A DNA stretch of 62,250 bases from Acidobacteriota bacterium (GTDB taxonomy: Bacteria > Acidobacteriota > Terriglobia > Bryobacterales > Bryobacteraceae): assembly GCA_016213725.1 (NCBI GenBank), contig JACQZS010000015.1, positions 1 to 62,250 on the forward strand, read 5' to 3'. Positions 27,380 to 35,380 of the stretch are shown in pieces. The notes below the pieces were generated by a model, which did not search any database, was not told where the DNA came from, and worked only from the letters and a program-made list of their open reading frames with translations. Within the stretch, counting starts at the first letter, position 1. Every line of letters starts with the position of its first letter. The position numbers and the translations under genes were made by a program.

Positions 27380-27673
27380 ATGGCGAATCCCAAGTATGCG
27401 GAAGCAACGCGGCCCGTGCCGCAGGCGACGGAAGTCGGCACGCTGAATGACGGAACGAAAATCATGAAGCGTGCGCCGCGCATCCGTTCATGCGGATTGA
27501 AGGACGAAAAGGGAAAGCTGTGCGCGGGCCATTTAAAGCGCTGGTACTTCTTTGGCGGCGAGCTCAAGGATCGCTTTGGCGCGCAGGCCGAGATCTATCG
27601 TTGCGAAAAGTGCAAGTCGATCTACCTGCCCAATGAGGAAGAGGAGCCCCGCAGCGGAACGCTGTGCTGGTGA
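27380..27673 (+). CDS. Small Cys-rich zinc-ribbon-like protein
   Basis: 97 residues; ATG 27380 is chosen because GAGG lies six bases upstream, though the frame is open from 27314. Cysteines occur in a CGLKDEKGKLC pair and a CEKC knuckle, and the last-but-one residue is Cys (TLCW). The spacing fits a zinc ribbon. The sequence GHLKRWYFFGGELKDRFG between the pairs is basic and aromatic. No family is recognised and no function is proposed. It follows the regulator gene after 46 bases and may be expressed with it. Confidence 0.6.
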   Translation: MANPKYAEATRPVPQATEVGTLNDGTKIMKRAPRIRSCGLKDEKGKLCAGHLKRWYFFGGELKDRFGAQAEIYRCEKCKSIYLPNEEEEPRSGTLCW

Positions 27674-27719
27674 TTCCGTGGAGAGAAGATCGGCCCAGTT
27701 CACGGGCCGGAGGATAGAG

Positions 27720-27778
27720 GGCCGCATTGGATCGCCTCAAGGGAGGAGTCACTCGGTATGAGCCAATCCAATGCGGCC
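27720..27778. repeat. 13-base perfect inverted repeat around a ribosome site
   Basis: Arms GGCCGCATTGGAT (27720-27732) and ATCCAATGCGGCC (27766-27778) are separated by 33 bases. The loop contains GGGAGGAG and the ATG at 27758, so an RNA hairpin would display the ribosome site in its loop while the first codons lie in the stem. Confidence 0.6.
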
Positions 27779-28168
27779 GGCCCGGAACGGGCGCGGGGCG
27801 CGGCAACGGCACTGCCAGATCCGGCTAAGCCTTTGTTCCCTTTCGCTCCTGATGAAGCTGCCGCGTTCGACAATCCTTCACCAAGCGAATCCGGCAGAAC
27901 CGATACCCGCAACCCCAAGGGGAGAACTTTTCCTGGCGGACTACCGCACTGTATAGAACCCGGACCAGATGATTGCGTTTCGCGGGAATTGACTCTCTAC
28001 AAAAAAATCACCCTCTGCTTCAACCTGCGAGCAGTTGAGCGAATGGAAGAGAACTTTAACACCGGCTCCCGCAAGCACGACGTTTCCAACTCCAATTCGC
28101 TCTCCCGCCAGCACGTCTCCGCAGAGGGCAGGTTCAAAGAGAGTTCATCAATTCGCTTTAGAGTGTAG
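27758..28168 (+). CDS. Doubtful 136-residue open frame
   Basis: It has GGGAGGAG about nine bases before ATG 27758, a strong ribosome site, which is the main argument for it. The product is Pro/Ser/Arg-rich, lacks signal peptide, membrane segment or known motif, and changes composition along its length. No other coding evidence. Treat it as possible at most; it may instead be part of a regulatory leader. Confidence 0.25.
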   Translation: MSQSNAAGPERARGAATALPDPAKPLFPFAPDEAAAFDNPSPSESGRTDTRNPKGRTFPGGLPHCIEPGPDDCVSRELTLYKKITLCFNLRAVERMEENFNTGSRKHDVSNSNSLSRQHVSAEGRFKESSSIRFRV

Positions 28169-28274
28169 CAAACTGGATGCCAATGATGCTGGACAAAAAA
28201 GTCCTTTGTTATCAATCATCGATTCCGGCGGCGGGCGCGCCGCAGGGTGGCCCTGCCCCAGGAGGTGTGGCGCT

Positions 28275-29654
28275 GTGACACAACTGGGGCACATTGGAAC
28301 AGCCGCGGCCGCTCTTGTGGCCGCCTGCAGCCTCCTCGCCGGGCAGGAAACGGACTACCAGGTCTACACCGAATCGCCCAGATTGCTGCTCACGCAGCGG
28401 CGGCTGAAGCTGCTGAAACGCGAGCGGGAGCGCGAATCCATGCGCTGGCAGCAGTTTGAGGCCTTGATGCGCGGCAGGGCGCGTATGAGCGAGCCAGGCT
28501 TCGCGCTGGGGTTGTGGTCTCAGGTCAGCGGACAATCCAGCGCCTGCCGCGAGGCCGCCGAGTGGGCCGTGAAAGCGAGTACCTCATCCACCTCCGAATT
28601 GCGTCAGGTGGCGCTGGTTTATGACTGGTGCCAGGCCCCGGCGGGCGAAGCGCTTTCCAGCCTGATGTCCCGCAAGCTGGCGGCGGCCCTGCGCGACAGG
28701 CCGGAGCAGCCCGCGGCCGTCTCCGCCCGCGTGCTGGCGGCGCTGGCCATTGCCGACGCCGAATCGCAGCTCTCCCAGGAGTTTCTCAAGTATTCCGTCG
28801 AGACGTGGTGGAAACAGAAGATGGCGCCGCGCCTCACTGCGGGCGAGAATCCGTTCGCCTCGCGCACAGATCTCTACGCGCTGATGGAACTGCTCCACGC
28901 CGTCCGCGACAACCTGCGCCTGGACCTGCGCGAAGGGCTGGGCAAATGGTTCGACGAACTGGGCCCGCTGCAGATTCTCTCCTACTACCCGCAGCCGTGG
29001 CCGGCGCCGGAGAATGAGTACCGCGTCCCGGCCTACATCGGCGCCGGTGAGCCCAACTTGAGAGAAGCCGCTCTCTCCCGCGCCGCGGAGATGGCGCTGG
29101 TGGCGTTCGACACCAATGCGCCCACGCTGCAATTCCTCCAGGGATGGATCATTCAGGATCGCTTCCTGATGCGCGGCGAGTTCGGCATCGGGTACGAATT
29201 CCTGTGGGCCAACCCCTATCAGCCCGGCTTGAGCTTCACCTACATGCCGGACCTGTTCCACGCCCGCGGTCAGTTGCTGGCGCGCTCCAGCTGGGACGAA
29301 GACGCCGTGTGGTTCGGCTTCTGGAACGGCCAGGCGCAGGCCTTCGGACAGGGCAAGCGAATCGCCGTAAGGATGGAAGCGCGCCCGGCCCCGGTCCACC
29401 TGGGTCCGGTGAGGGTGTTCTTCGCCTCCAGCGGCTTGAAGCTGGAATCGGGTTGGACGCCCGAAACCGAACCGGGCGAAAAGCCGGTGGAAGAGGTGGC
29501 CTTCATCCTGGGCCTGACCCCCGGCACGCTCTACGACGTGGAAGTGGACAACGAAGAGATGTTCGAGACGCGCGCCGACCCGGGCGGAATTGTTGAGCTG
29601 CGCTTCCGGGCTGGATCCAAGGCGGGCGTCCGCCTGAAGAAGTCCGCACTATAA
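28275..29654 (+). CDS. Secreted protein, heparinase II/III-like
   Basis: 459 residues from GTG 28275, chosen because AGGAGG lies nine bases upstream and a signal peptide follows at once (GTAAAALVAACSLLAGQ); the frame is open further upstream without merit. The helical part (about 30-270; LLLTQRRLKLLKRER, YDWCQAP) and the later beta-rich part (QLLARSSWDEDAVWFGF, then AQAFGQGKRIAV) recall the alpha-toroid plus beta-sandwich layout of heparinase II/III and alginate lyases, where a similar RSSW segment occurs. Polysaccharide cleavage outside the cytoplasm is plausible. No catalytic residues were assigned, so this is a weak family call. Confidence 0.5.
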   Translation: MTQLGHIGTAAAALVAACSLLAGQETDYQVYTESPRLLLTQRRLKLLKRERERESMRWQQFEALMRGRARMSEPGFALGLWSQVSGQSSACREAAEWAVKASTSSTSELRQVALVYDWCQAPAGEALSSLMSRKLAAALRDRPEQPAAVSARVLAALAIADAESQLSQEFLKYSVETWWKQKMAPRLTAGENPFASRTDLYALMELLHAVRDNLRLDLREGLGKWFDELGPLQILSYYPQPWPAPENEYRVPAYIGAGEPNLREAALSRAAEMALVAFDTNAPTLQFLQGWIIQDRFLMRGEFGIGYEFLWANPYQPGLSFTYMPDLFHARGQLLARSSWDEDAVWFGFWNGQAQAFGQGKRIAVRMEARPAPVHLGPVRVFFASSGLKLESGWTPETEPGEKPVEEVAFILGLTPGTLYDVEVDNEEMFETRADPGGIVELRFRAGSKAGVRLKKSAL

Positions 29655-29849
29655 TACTGCGATGCGATTCTTGCCCCCGAAGCCGATCCCGGACAGTGCC
29701 TCTGCGCTGGAAACCGAACGGGCGCGGACGAAGCGCGGGCTCGCCCGGAACCAGTGGCCCGCCCGCCCCAGAGTCCTGCTCAGGCGCGGCGCAGTGGGCC
29801 TCTTCCGCCAATCGGAAATTGCCATGGCAAAGAAGGGATACCTGCCCTC

Positions 29850-30968
29850 GTGAGCAAAGGAGCGCAGTCCGGCGAGCGATTCTCCTTCCTGCTGCTGGCA
29901 GTGCTGCTGGTAGCGGGCTGGACCGGACTGGGCAGCGTCACCTACAACACCGGGAAGTATCAGGACTTCCTCAACATCTACACCGGAGCCCGCCTGGCGC
30001 GCGACGGGCAGTGGGCGCAAATGCACGATCCGGCTTTGCAGCTCCGCTATGAGCAGCAGGTGGTGCCGGACAGAAAAGTGCTGGTCCCGTTCGTTCGGCC
30101 TCACGCCTACGCTTTGCTGTTGATGCCGCTGTCGGCCCTGCCGCACGGTACGGCGTTCTGGGTGTGGCTGGGGCTTCAGGCCGCTATCGCGGTAGCGGTG
30201 CTGTGGTGGGCGGCGCGCCGCTTCGGCAAGGCTGCCTTGCTCGGCGGCCTGGCCTTTCCCGGGCTGTGGATCGGAATCCTGTTCGGACAGGATCCGTCCA
30301 TTCTGCTCGCCACGGCGGCGGCCGGCTGGGTGCTGGCGGAGAAGGGCCGTCACCGCGCAGCGGGATTTGTCTGGGGCCTGGGGCTGGTGAAGTTCCATCT
30401 CCTGCTGGGCCTCGCGGCCGGGCTGCTGTTGGGCCGCAAGTGGAAACCGCTGCAGGGCTTCGCGCTGGCCGGACTGGCGCTGGCCGCCATTGGACTCCTG
30501 CTGGGCGGCGTCGAGGGCTCGCTGGTTTACTACCGCATGCTCACCAATCCGAATCTCACGGGCCTGTCGCCCGGCGCGGAAATGATGACCAACCTGCAGG
30601 CGCTGGCGGCCAACCTGCACCTCAGCCGTTGGTGGTTCTACCTTCCCGCCGGCCTGGCGGCGGCGGCGTGCCTGGCGCTGGCGCTGCGCGGCGGCGAACT
30701 CTGGAGGTGGTATGGCGCGTCGATGGTGTGCGGTTTGTGGCTCGCGCCGCACATCTACGCCTATGACGCGTCCATCCTGCTACCGGCGTTCTGGCTGGGC
30801 ATGACGGAGTCCCGCTCGCGCTGGCCGCTGGTGGCGGCCGCGCTCTACCTGGCTCCCGTAGCCATCTGGTTCAACCTGGCGGGACCGCCGTGGTCGATGG
30901 CCAATTCGGCGCTGCTGCTGCACTATCTGGTGTCGCTCGGGCTCACTGCAAATCGCCGAGAAAGCTGA
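29850..30968 (+). CDS. Membrane glycosyltransferase, GT87/DUF2029-like
   Basis: 372 residues from GTG 29850, with AAGAAGGGA about eleven bases upstream. About ten hydrophobic segments. Features of the DUF2029 family (polyprenyl-phosphomannose-dependent mannosyltransferases) are YNTGKYQDFLNIYTGARLA, an acid-bearing first outer loop, and FGQDPSILLATAAAGW. It would transfer a sugar outside the membrane; the acceptor is unknown. The upstream 195 bases (29655-29849) hold only a doubtful 63-codon frame (29662-29853) without a ribosome site. The 3' end overlaps the convergent deoB gene by 26 bases. Confidence 0.7.
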   Translation: MSKGAQSGERFSFLLLAVLLVAGWTGLGSVTYNTGKYQDFLNIYTGARLARDGQWAQMHDPALQLRYEQQVVPDRKVLVPFVRPHAYALLLMPLSALPHGTAFWVWLGLQAAIAVAVLWWAARRFGKAALLGGLAFPGLWIGILFGQDPSILLATAAAGWVLAEKGRHRAAGFVWGLGLVKFHLLLGLAAGLLLGRKWKPLQGFALAGLALAAIGLLLGGVEGSLVYYRMLTNPNLTGLSPGAEMMTNLQALAANLHLSRWWFYLPAGLAAAACLALALRGGELWRWYGASMVCGLWLAPHIYAYDASILLPAFWLGMTESRSRWPLVAAALYLAPVAIWFNLAGPPWSMANSALLLHYLVSLGLTANRRES

Positions 30969-32112
30969 CGCCGGCCGGAACCGCGGCGCCGAAGTTGGCG
31001 GCGATGGTCTGGCCGATGTCGGCCAGAGATCCGCGCGTGCACAGGTTCACGCCGGCCCGGGCGTTGGGGCCGCAGGCCAGCAGCGGCACGTACTCGCGGC
31101 TGTGATCGGTGGAGGGCGTGGTCGGATCGCACCCGTGATCGGCGGTGAAGATCGCCAGGTCCCCCGGCCGCAGGGCCGCCTGGAACTGCGGCAGCCATTC
31201 GTCCACCGCCTCCAGCGCCTGGGAGTAGCCCTCGGGATCGTTTCGGTGACCGTAGAGCATGTCGAAATCCACCAGGTTGGCGAAGATCAGGCCGCGCTCC
31301 AGCGAGCCCATGGACTCGGCAATGCGCGCCATGCCCTCCGCGTTCGACTTCGTCTTCAACGATCGCGTCACGCCGCGCCCCAGAAAGATGTCGGCGATCT
31401 TGCCCACGCTGACCACCGGAACTCCGCCCGCGGCCAGCGCGTCCAGCAGCATGCCCTGCGGCGGCGGCACGGCATAGTCGTGGCGGTTCGCGGTGCGCTG
31501 GAAAGCGCCGGCCTTGCCGGTGAACGGGCGCGCAATCACGCGGCCCACTTCGTGCCGGCCGCGCAGCAGGCCGCGCGCGATCTCGCAGATGCGGTACTGC
31601 TCTTCAATCGGGATCACCTCTTCATGCGCCGCAATCTGGAAGACGCTGTCTGCCGAGGTGTAGACGATGGGCGCGCCGCTGGCGACATGCTCGGCGCCCA
31701 ACTCGCGGATGATCTCCGTGCCGGAGGCGGGGACGTTGCCCAGCGTCCGCCGGCCGATGCGGCGTTCGAACTCCGCGATCAGCTCCGCGGGAAAGCCCTG
31801 CGGATAGAGCGGGAACGGCTTCTCCAGCAGGATGCCGACCATCTCCCAGTGGCCCGTTGTGGTGTCCTTACCCGGCGACGCCAGCGCGCAGCGGCCATAC
31901 GAGGCGCCTGGTTCGCCGGCCGGCGTCAGGTGCTCAAAGGGCCGGATATTGGCCAGGCCCAGCGCTTCGAAGTTCGGCAGACGCAGCGGCCGCAGGCGCG
32001 CGCAGTTGCCCAGCGTGTCGCTGGGCATGTCGTCGAGATACTCCGCCCAGTCCGGCATCGGCCCGATACCGACGCTATCGAGAACCACGAGAATGATGCG
32101 GTCGAAGGCCAC
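30943..32112 (-). CDS. deoB: Phosphopentomutase DeoB
   Basis: 389 residues from GTG 32112, preceded by GAGGAG; this start removes an upstream extension that is only the other-frame image of the tlpA-like gene. The alkaline-phosphatase-like fold is evident: ILVVLDSVGIGPMPD (metal Asp and nucleophile region), GKDTTTGHWEMVG with the phosphorylated Thr, FANLVDFDMLYGHRND and FTADHGCDPTTPSTDHSREY with metal ligands. It interconverts (deoxy)ribose 1- and 5-phosphate in nucleoside salvage. The start lies inside the last codons' spacing of the tlpA-like gene (stop at 32115), so it is the last gene of the yebC-ruvC unit. Confidence 0.92.
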   Translation of the reverse strand: MAFDRIILVVLDSVGIGPMPDWAEYLDDMPSDTLGNCARLRPLRLPNFEALGLANIRPFEHLTPAGEPGASYGRCALASPGKDTTTGHWEMVGILLEKPFPLYPQGFPAELIAEFERRIGRRTLGNVPASGTEIIRELGAEHVASGAPIVYTSADSVFQIAAHEEVIPIEEQYRICEIARGLLRGRHEVGRVIARPFTGKAGAFQRTANRHDYAVPPPQGMLLDALAAGGVPVVSVGKIADIFLGRGVTRSLKTKSNAEGMARIAESMGSLERGLIFANLVDFDMLYGHRNDPEGYSQALEAVDEWLPQFQAALRPGDLAIFTADHGCDPTTPSTDHSREYVPLLACGPNARAGVNLCTRGSLADIGQTIAANFGAAVPAGVSFLGDLQ

Positions 32113-32114
32113 GG

Positions 32115-33380
32115 CTACTTCTCCTCGAGCGCCTCCTGGATGCGGTCGCTCATCATGTTCACGAAACGGTCTGCGATGTAGCCGTTCATCCGGCTGACGA
32201 TGTTGCCCTGGCGGTCCAGAATCATGGCTGTGGGGATGGAGCTGATGCGCAGTGTGGAGGCCATGCCGTCTTCGAAGTAGGCCAGCGCCGGCCACTTCTG
32301 CGCCTTGAGAAACGGCGCCACCACGCCGCGGTCTTCATCGGTGGAGACGGCCAGGAACACCACGTCGGGCGTGCTCTTGAACTTGGCCTTCACCTGCTCA
32401 TAAAGCGGATGCTGAGCGCGGCAGGGTCCGCACCAGGTAGCCCAGAAATCGATCACCACCACTTTGCCTTTCAGCGTGGAGAGGTCCAGCGGCGGTCCCG
32501 TCGTAGCGGTGAGCGTGAACTCCAGCGGCTTGGCGGCGGCGTAGTTCGGATCGGCCGACTTCAGGCGCAGCTTCTGCGCCGCCTGCGCGGCCGCAGCACG
32601 GTCGTAGGCGGCCAGCATGACGCTGCCGAAACCGCCCTCCTGTCCGCTGGCTTGCTTGGAAAGGCTCGCCAGGCGGGCGCCGTCCTTGGCCGCATCGGCG
32701 GAGGTGCTCCGGTCCCCGGCCAGCGCCAGCGCCTCGCTGAAGGCGGCCAGCGCTTCCTTGAATTTGCCGGCGCGCTCCAGATTGCGGGCGCGCTCCCGTG
32801 CGTTCTCTTCCGTGGGAGAGACGGCCCAACCGGCCAGGGCGGCCGCATCGGACTCGTCGAACTTGCCGAGAATCGACAGCGCGCGCGCCTCAAAGGTCCG
32901 CGCGCGGGCCAGCGCATATTCCGTCTCTTCCAGGCGGCGTCCGCGCGCCGGAACTGCCTGGCTGGGGTCCAGTTGGGCCTTGCGCTGATCGTCCATCACC
33001 TGCACCAGCAGGCGCGAGTATTTCAAGGCCTCCGTGGCGCTGGTGGCGTCCTCGCGGTCCAGCAGCGTGCGCGTGACATGGTCCAGCAGCTGCGGATTGC
33101 GCGAGCCGGCCTCTAGCACCGGCACGCCATAGAGCAGCAGGCGGCGCTTGTCGCGCAGGTCGATGGCGGCCTGCGCCAGCACTCGCTGATACTCGCCCCG
33201 CCGTTCGCTATTGGGGTACTTCTTCAGGTGGCGCTCCAACGCCCGCGCATACTCCACCGGGCTGCCGCCCGCTTCAGAAAGCGACTGCTCCAGGTCCTGG
33301 TCTTCTTTGGAGGTAGAGGTGTTGTTCGGCCCGGCCGGCTGCTGCGCGAGCAGCGCCGCGAGGAGGAAGGAAAGAATCAT
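32115..33380 (-). CDS. TlpA-like thioredoxin-fold protein with TPR-like N-terminus
   Basis: 421 residues. A short signal peptide (MILSFLLAALLAQQ) is followed by a helical, TPR-like region (about 30-265; SPVEYARALERHLKKYPNS, then AAFSEALALAGDRS). The C-terminal domain (about 285-421) is a TlpA/redoxin fold with the active site WATWCGPC and the cis-Pro loop SSIPTAMILD. It probably reduces disulfides in the periplasm, for example in cytochrome or copper-protein assembly. It overlaps the preceding gene by ATGA (33377-33380), showing translational coupling. Confidence 0.85.
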   Translation of the reverse strand: MILSFLLAALLAQQPAGPNNTSTSKEDQDLEQSLSEAGGSPVEYARALERHLKKYPNSERRGEYQRVLAQAAIDLRDKRRLLLYGVPVLEAGSRNPQLLDHVTRTLLDREDATSATEALKYSRLLVQVMDDQRKAQLDPSQAVPARGRRLEETEYALARARTFEARALSILGKFDESDAAALAGWAVSPTEENARERARNLERAGKFKEALAAFSEALALAGDRSTSADAAKDGARLASLSKQASGQEGGFGSVMLAAYDRAAAAQAAQKLRLKSADPNYAAAKPLEFTLTATTGPPLDLSTLKGKVVVIDFWATWCGPCRAQHPLYEQVKAKFKSTPDVVFLAVSTDEDRGVVAPFLKAQKWPALAYFEDGMASTLRISSIPTAMILDRQGNIVSRMNGYIADRFVNMMSDRIQEALEEK

Positions 33381-34033
33381 TGTTTTGTGCCGTCTGGCTT
33401 TTCGCCGGCTTTCTCAGTTTGGGAAGAGGTGCTGCGGAACGCCGCGGCGAGCTTCTCGGCGCGCTCCCGGGCCATGTTGATGTAGCTCTCGTTGTTGGCA
33501 ATGCGGTCCAGCAGCTTCAGGTACTGCTCCCGGCCCACCAGGCGGTGCCGGTCCCAGGCGGCTTCCAGGTGCAGAATGGCCTGATTCACGCCCAGCTTGT
33601 CGTACTTCGCCGTCCGCTCGAGTTCGATGTAGAGCAACGCGGACTCGCACATCTTCTCAAACCAGTCGTATAGCGCCGTGCCGTCGGCATCCATCGTGTA
33701 GTTGAACTTCACCTGGTGCATCTCGGCGCCCTTCTCCCAACGCATAGTCTTATCGCCCATTCGGGCCACCTTCAGCCCCGACTCGAGTTCGCGCTGGAAG
33801 TGATCCAGCTTGTTGGAGAGTTCGAACACCGTGTCGGTCTCCGGCTGGCTCAGCTTGAACACGATCGGATCGTCCTCCTGCGGCGCCTCCCGGTACTCGG
33901 CAGATCCGTCGCGCAGGAGCCGGATCTCCATGTACGCCGGCTTGCTGCCCGGAAACGACTTCGAATAGAACAGCCGCGGCGCATCGTCGGCGGCCGCGAG
34001 CAGGGGCAGGAGAAGAAGCAGGAAGGTTCTCAT
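33377..34033 (-). CDS. Secreted protein of unknown function in the ruvC-tlpA operon
   Basis: 218 residues from ATG 34033, which overlaps the ruvC stop by ATGA. Signal peptide MRTFLLLLLPLLAAA. The mature protein is charged with beta-like then helical parts (SFPGSKPAYMEIRLLRDGSA, then LEAAWDRHRLVGREQYLKLL). No family is recognised. It is placed between ruvC and the TlpA-like gene with ATGA coupling on both sides, so it may act with the TlpA-like protein in the periplasm; that is inference from position only. Confidence 0.7.
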   Translation of the reverse strand: MRTFLLLLLPLLAAADDAPRLFYSKSFPGSKPAYMEIRLLRDGSAEYREAPQEDDPIVFKLSQPETDTVFELSNKLDHFQRELESGLKVARMGDKTMRWEKGAEMHQVKFNYTMDADGTALYDWFEKMCESALLYIELERTAKYDKLGVNQAILHLEAAWDRHRLVGREQYLKLLDRIANNESYINMARERAEKLAAAFRSTSSQTEKAGEKPDGTKQ

Positions 34034-34515
34034 CGGGTGGCACTCACGGGGCGGCGCGTCGCGTGGCAAATGGCCACCGCTACCGCATCAGACGCATCCA
34101 GGGATGAAATCGGTTCGGGAAGTCCGAGCAGGACGCGGGTCATCCGCTGCACCTGCTCCTTTTCCGCGCGGCCGCTGCCGGCCAGCGCGAGCTTGACTTG
34201 CGCCGGCGGGTATTCAGCCACCGGCACGCCTGCCTCCGCGCAAATGAAAAACGCCGCGCCGCGCACGTGAGTCAATTTCAGGGCGCTGCGGGCGTTGATG
34301 GAGATGAACGTGTCTTCGATGGCCGCTTCTTCCGGACGGTGCTCGGCGATGATCTCGCGCAGCCGGGCGCCCACCTGAAAGATCCGCTCGGCCAGGGGAT
34401 CGGAGGGCCTCGTCTCGATCACACCCGCCTCGACAAGGCGATGGCGGGTGCCGTCTGAGTCGATCAATCCGTAGCCGGTGAAACGGCTGCCGCAATCGAT
34501 GCCGAGGATTCGCAC
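34030..34515 (-). CDS. ruvC: Holliday junction endonuclease RuvC
   Basis: 161 residues, starting with GTG 34515. RNase-H-like fold with the catalytic acids in ILGIDCGSRFTGYG (Asp7), AAIEDTFIS (Glu) and SSLDASDAVAVAICH (two Asp). RuvC cuts Holliday junctions in recombination with RuvAB; ruvA and ruvB are not in the window. The gene lies 25 bases after yebC, the common yebC-ruvC arrangement. Length is slightly under the usual 165-175 residues. Confidence 0.93.
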   Translation of the reverse strand: MRILGIDCGSRFTGYGLIDSDGTRHRLVEAGVIETRPSDPLAERIFQVGARLREIIAEHRPEEAAIEDTFISINARSALKLTHVRGAAFFICAEAGVPVAEYPPAQVKLALAGSGRAEKEQVQRMTRVLLGLPEPISSLDASDAVAVAICHATRRPVSATR

Positions 34516-34540
34516 GGACCCCTTTCGGAAGCTGCGGCCT

Positions 34541-35278
34541 TTACCCGGCCGATTCGTCGTCGCCGAAGTCGGCGTTGGTCCAGACGTTCTGCACGTCGTC
34601 GTGATCTTCCAGGACTTCCATCAGGCGCATCATGCTGCCGGAGTGCTTGCCGTCCACCGCCACCAGGTTCTTCGGAACCATGGCGATCTCGGCCGAAACC
34701 GTCGGAATCTTGGCCTTCTCGAATGCTTCAACGATGGCGTTGTGCGCTTCGGGAGCCGAAAGCACCACCCAGCTATCGCCGTCGTCCTTGACGTCGTCGG
34801 CGCCGGCTTCCAGCGCGAACTCCATCAACTGGTCTTCCGTGGCCGCTTCCTTCTCGAGGATCACCTGGCTCTTGCGCTCGAACATCCAGCCCACTGAGCC
34901 CACTTCGCCGAGGTTGCCGCCTTGCTTGGAAAAGGCGTGGCGGATCTCGGCCACCGTACGATTGCGGTTGTCGGTGGCCACGCTCACCAGCAGCGCGGCG
35001 CCGCCGGGACCGTAACCTTCGAACATGATTTCGTCGATCTGGCCGCCTTCCAACTCACCCGTGCCGCGCATGATGGCGCGCTTGATGTTGTCGGAGGGCA
35101 TGGACACAGCCTTCGCTGCGAGAACGGCGGTGCGGAGGCGGGCGTTGCCGTCGGGGTCACCGCCGCTGCGCGCGGCGATCACGATTTCCTTGATGAGGCG
35201 GGTAAACGCTTTCCCGCGCTTGGCGTCCAGGGCGGCCTTTTTGTGCTTAATCGTCGCCCATTTTGAGTGTCCGGACAT
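34541..35278 (-). CDS. yebC: YebC/PmpR family protein
   Basis: 245 residues from ATG 35278 (MSGHSKWATIKHKKAA), preceded by AGAGG. The family signature GHSKWATIKHKK, the ARSGGDPDGNARLR segment and GYGPGGAALLV are all present. YebC proteins were long called transcription regulators; newer work links them to translation of difficult proline stretches on the ribosome. First gene of the unit that continues to ruvC and deoB. The acidic tail (NADFGDDESAG) is typical. Confidence 0.93.
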   Translation of the reverse strand: MSGHSKWATIKHKKAALDAKRGKAFTRLIKEIVIAARSGGDPDGNARLRTAVLAAKAVSMPSDNIKRAIMRGTGELEGGQIDEIMFEGYGPGGAALLVSVATDNRNRTVAEIRHAFSKQGGNLGEVGSVGWMFERKSQVILEKEAATEDQLMEFALEAGADDVKDDGDSWVVLSAPEAHNAIVEAFEKAKIPTVSAEIAMVPKNLVAVDGKHSGSMMRLMEVLEDHDDVQNVWTNADFGDDESAG

Positions 35279-35311
35279 GGCAAAAACCTCTGACTGGCCG
35301 TTAAGGGATCT

Positions 35312-35332
35312 TTGGGGCACAAGTCGCCCCAA
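35312..35332. terminator. Small hairpin after the ABC permease gene
   Basis: Seven-base stem TTGGGGC / GCCCCAA with a seven-base loop. It lies 48 bases downstream of the permease stop on the minus strand and before yebC. No T-run follows, so termination would be weak or factor-dependent. Confidence 0.35.
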
Positions 35333-35380
35333 CTATTGAGGATACCAGACAGGGCAAGGGGGGCTCACCTGGAAAGTACA

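Larger units (their letters stand above)
27674..28274. other. 600-base stretch with no well-supported gene
   Basis: It holds a short hairpin (CGGCCC, seven-base loop, GGGCCG; 27691-27709) just after the zinc-ribbon gene, without a T-run, so at best a weak terminator. Then comes a 13-base inverted repeat (27720-27778), a doubtful 136-residue frame (27758-28168), and an A/T-richer zone near 28150-28220 that could hold the promoter of the next gene. AGGAGG at 28260-28265 belongs to the GTG at 28275. The open frames here have unlike composition to the neighbours and match nothing I know. Confidence 0.5.

Noticed and set aside
29662..29853. 63-codon frame that ends in GTGA overlap with the GT87-like gene
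   Set aside because: No ribosome site, Arg/Pro-rich sequence without motif; the overlap alone is weak support.
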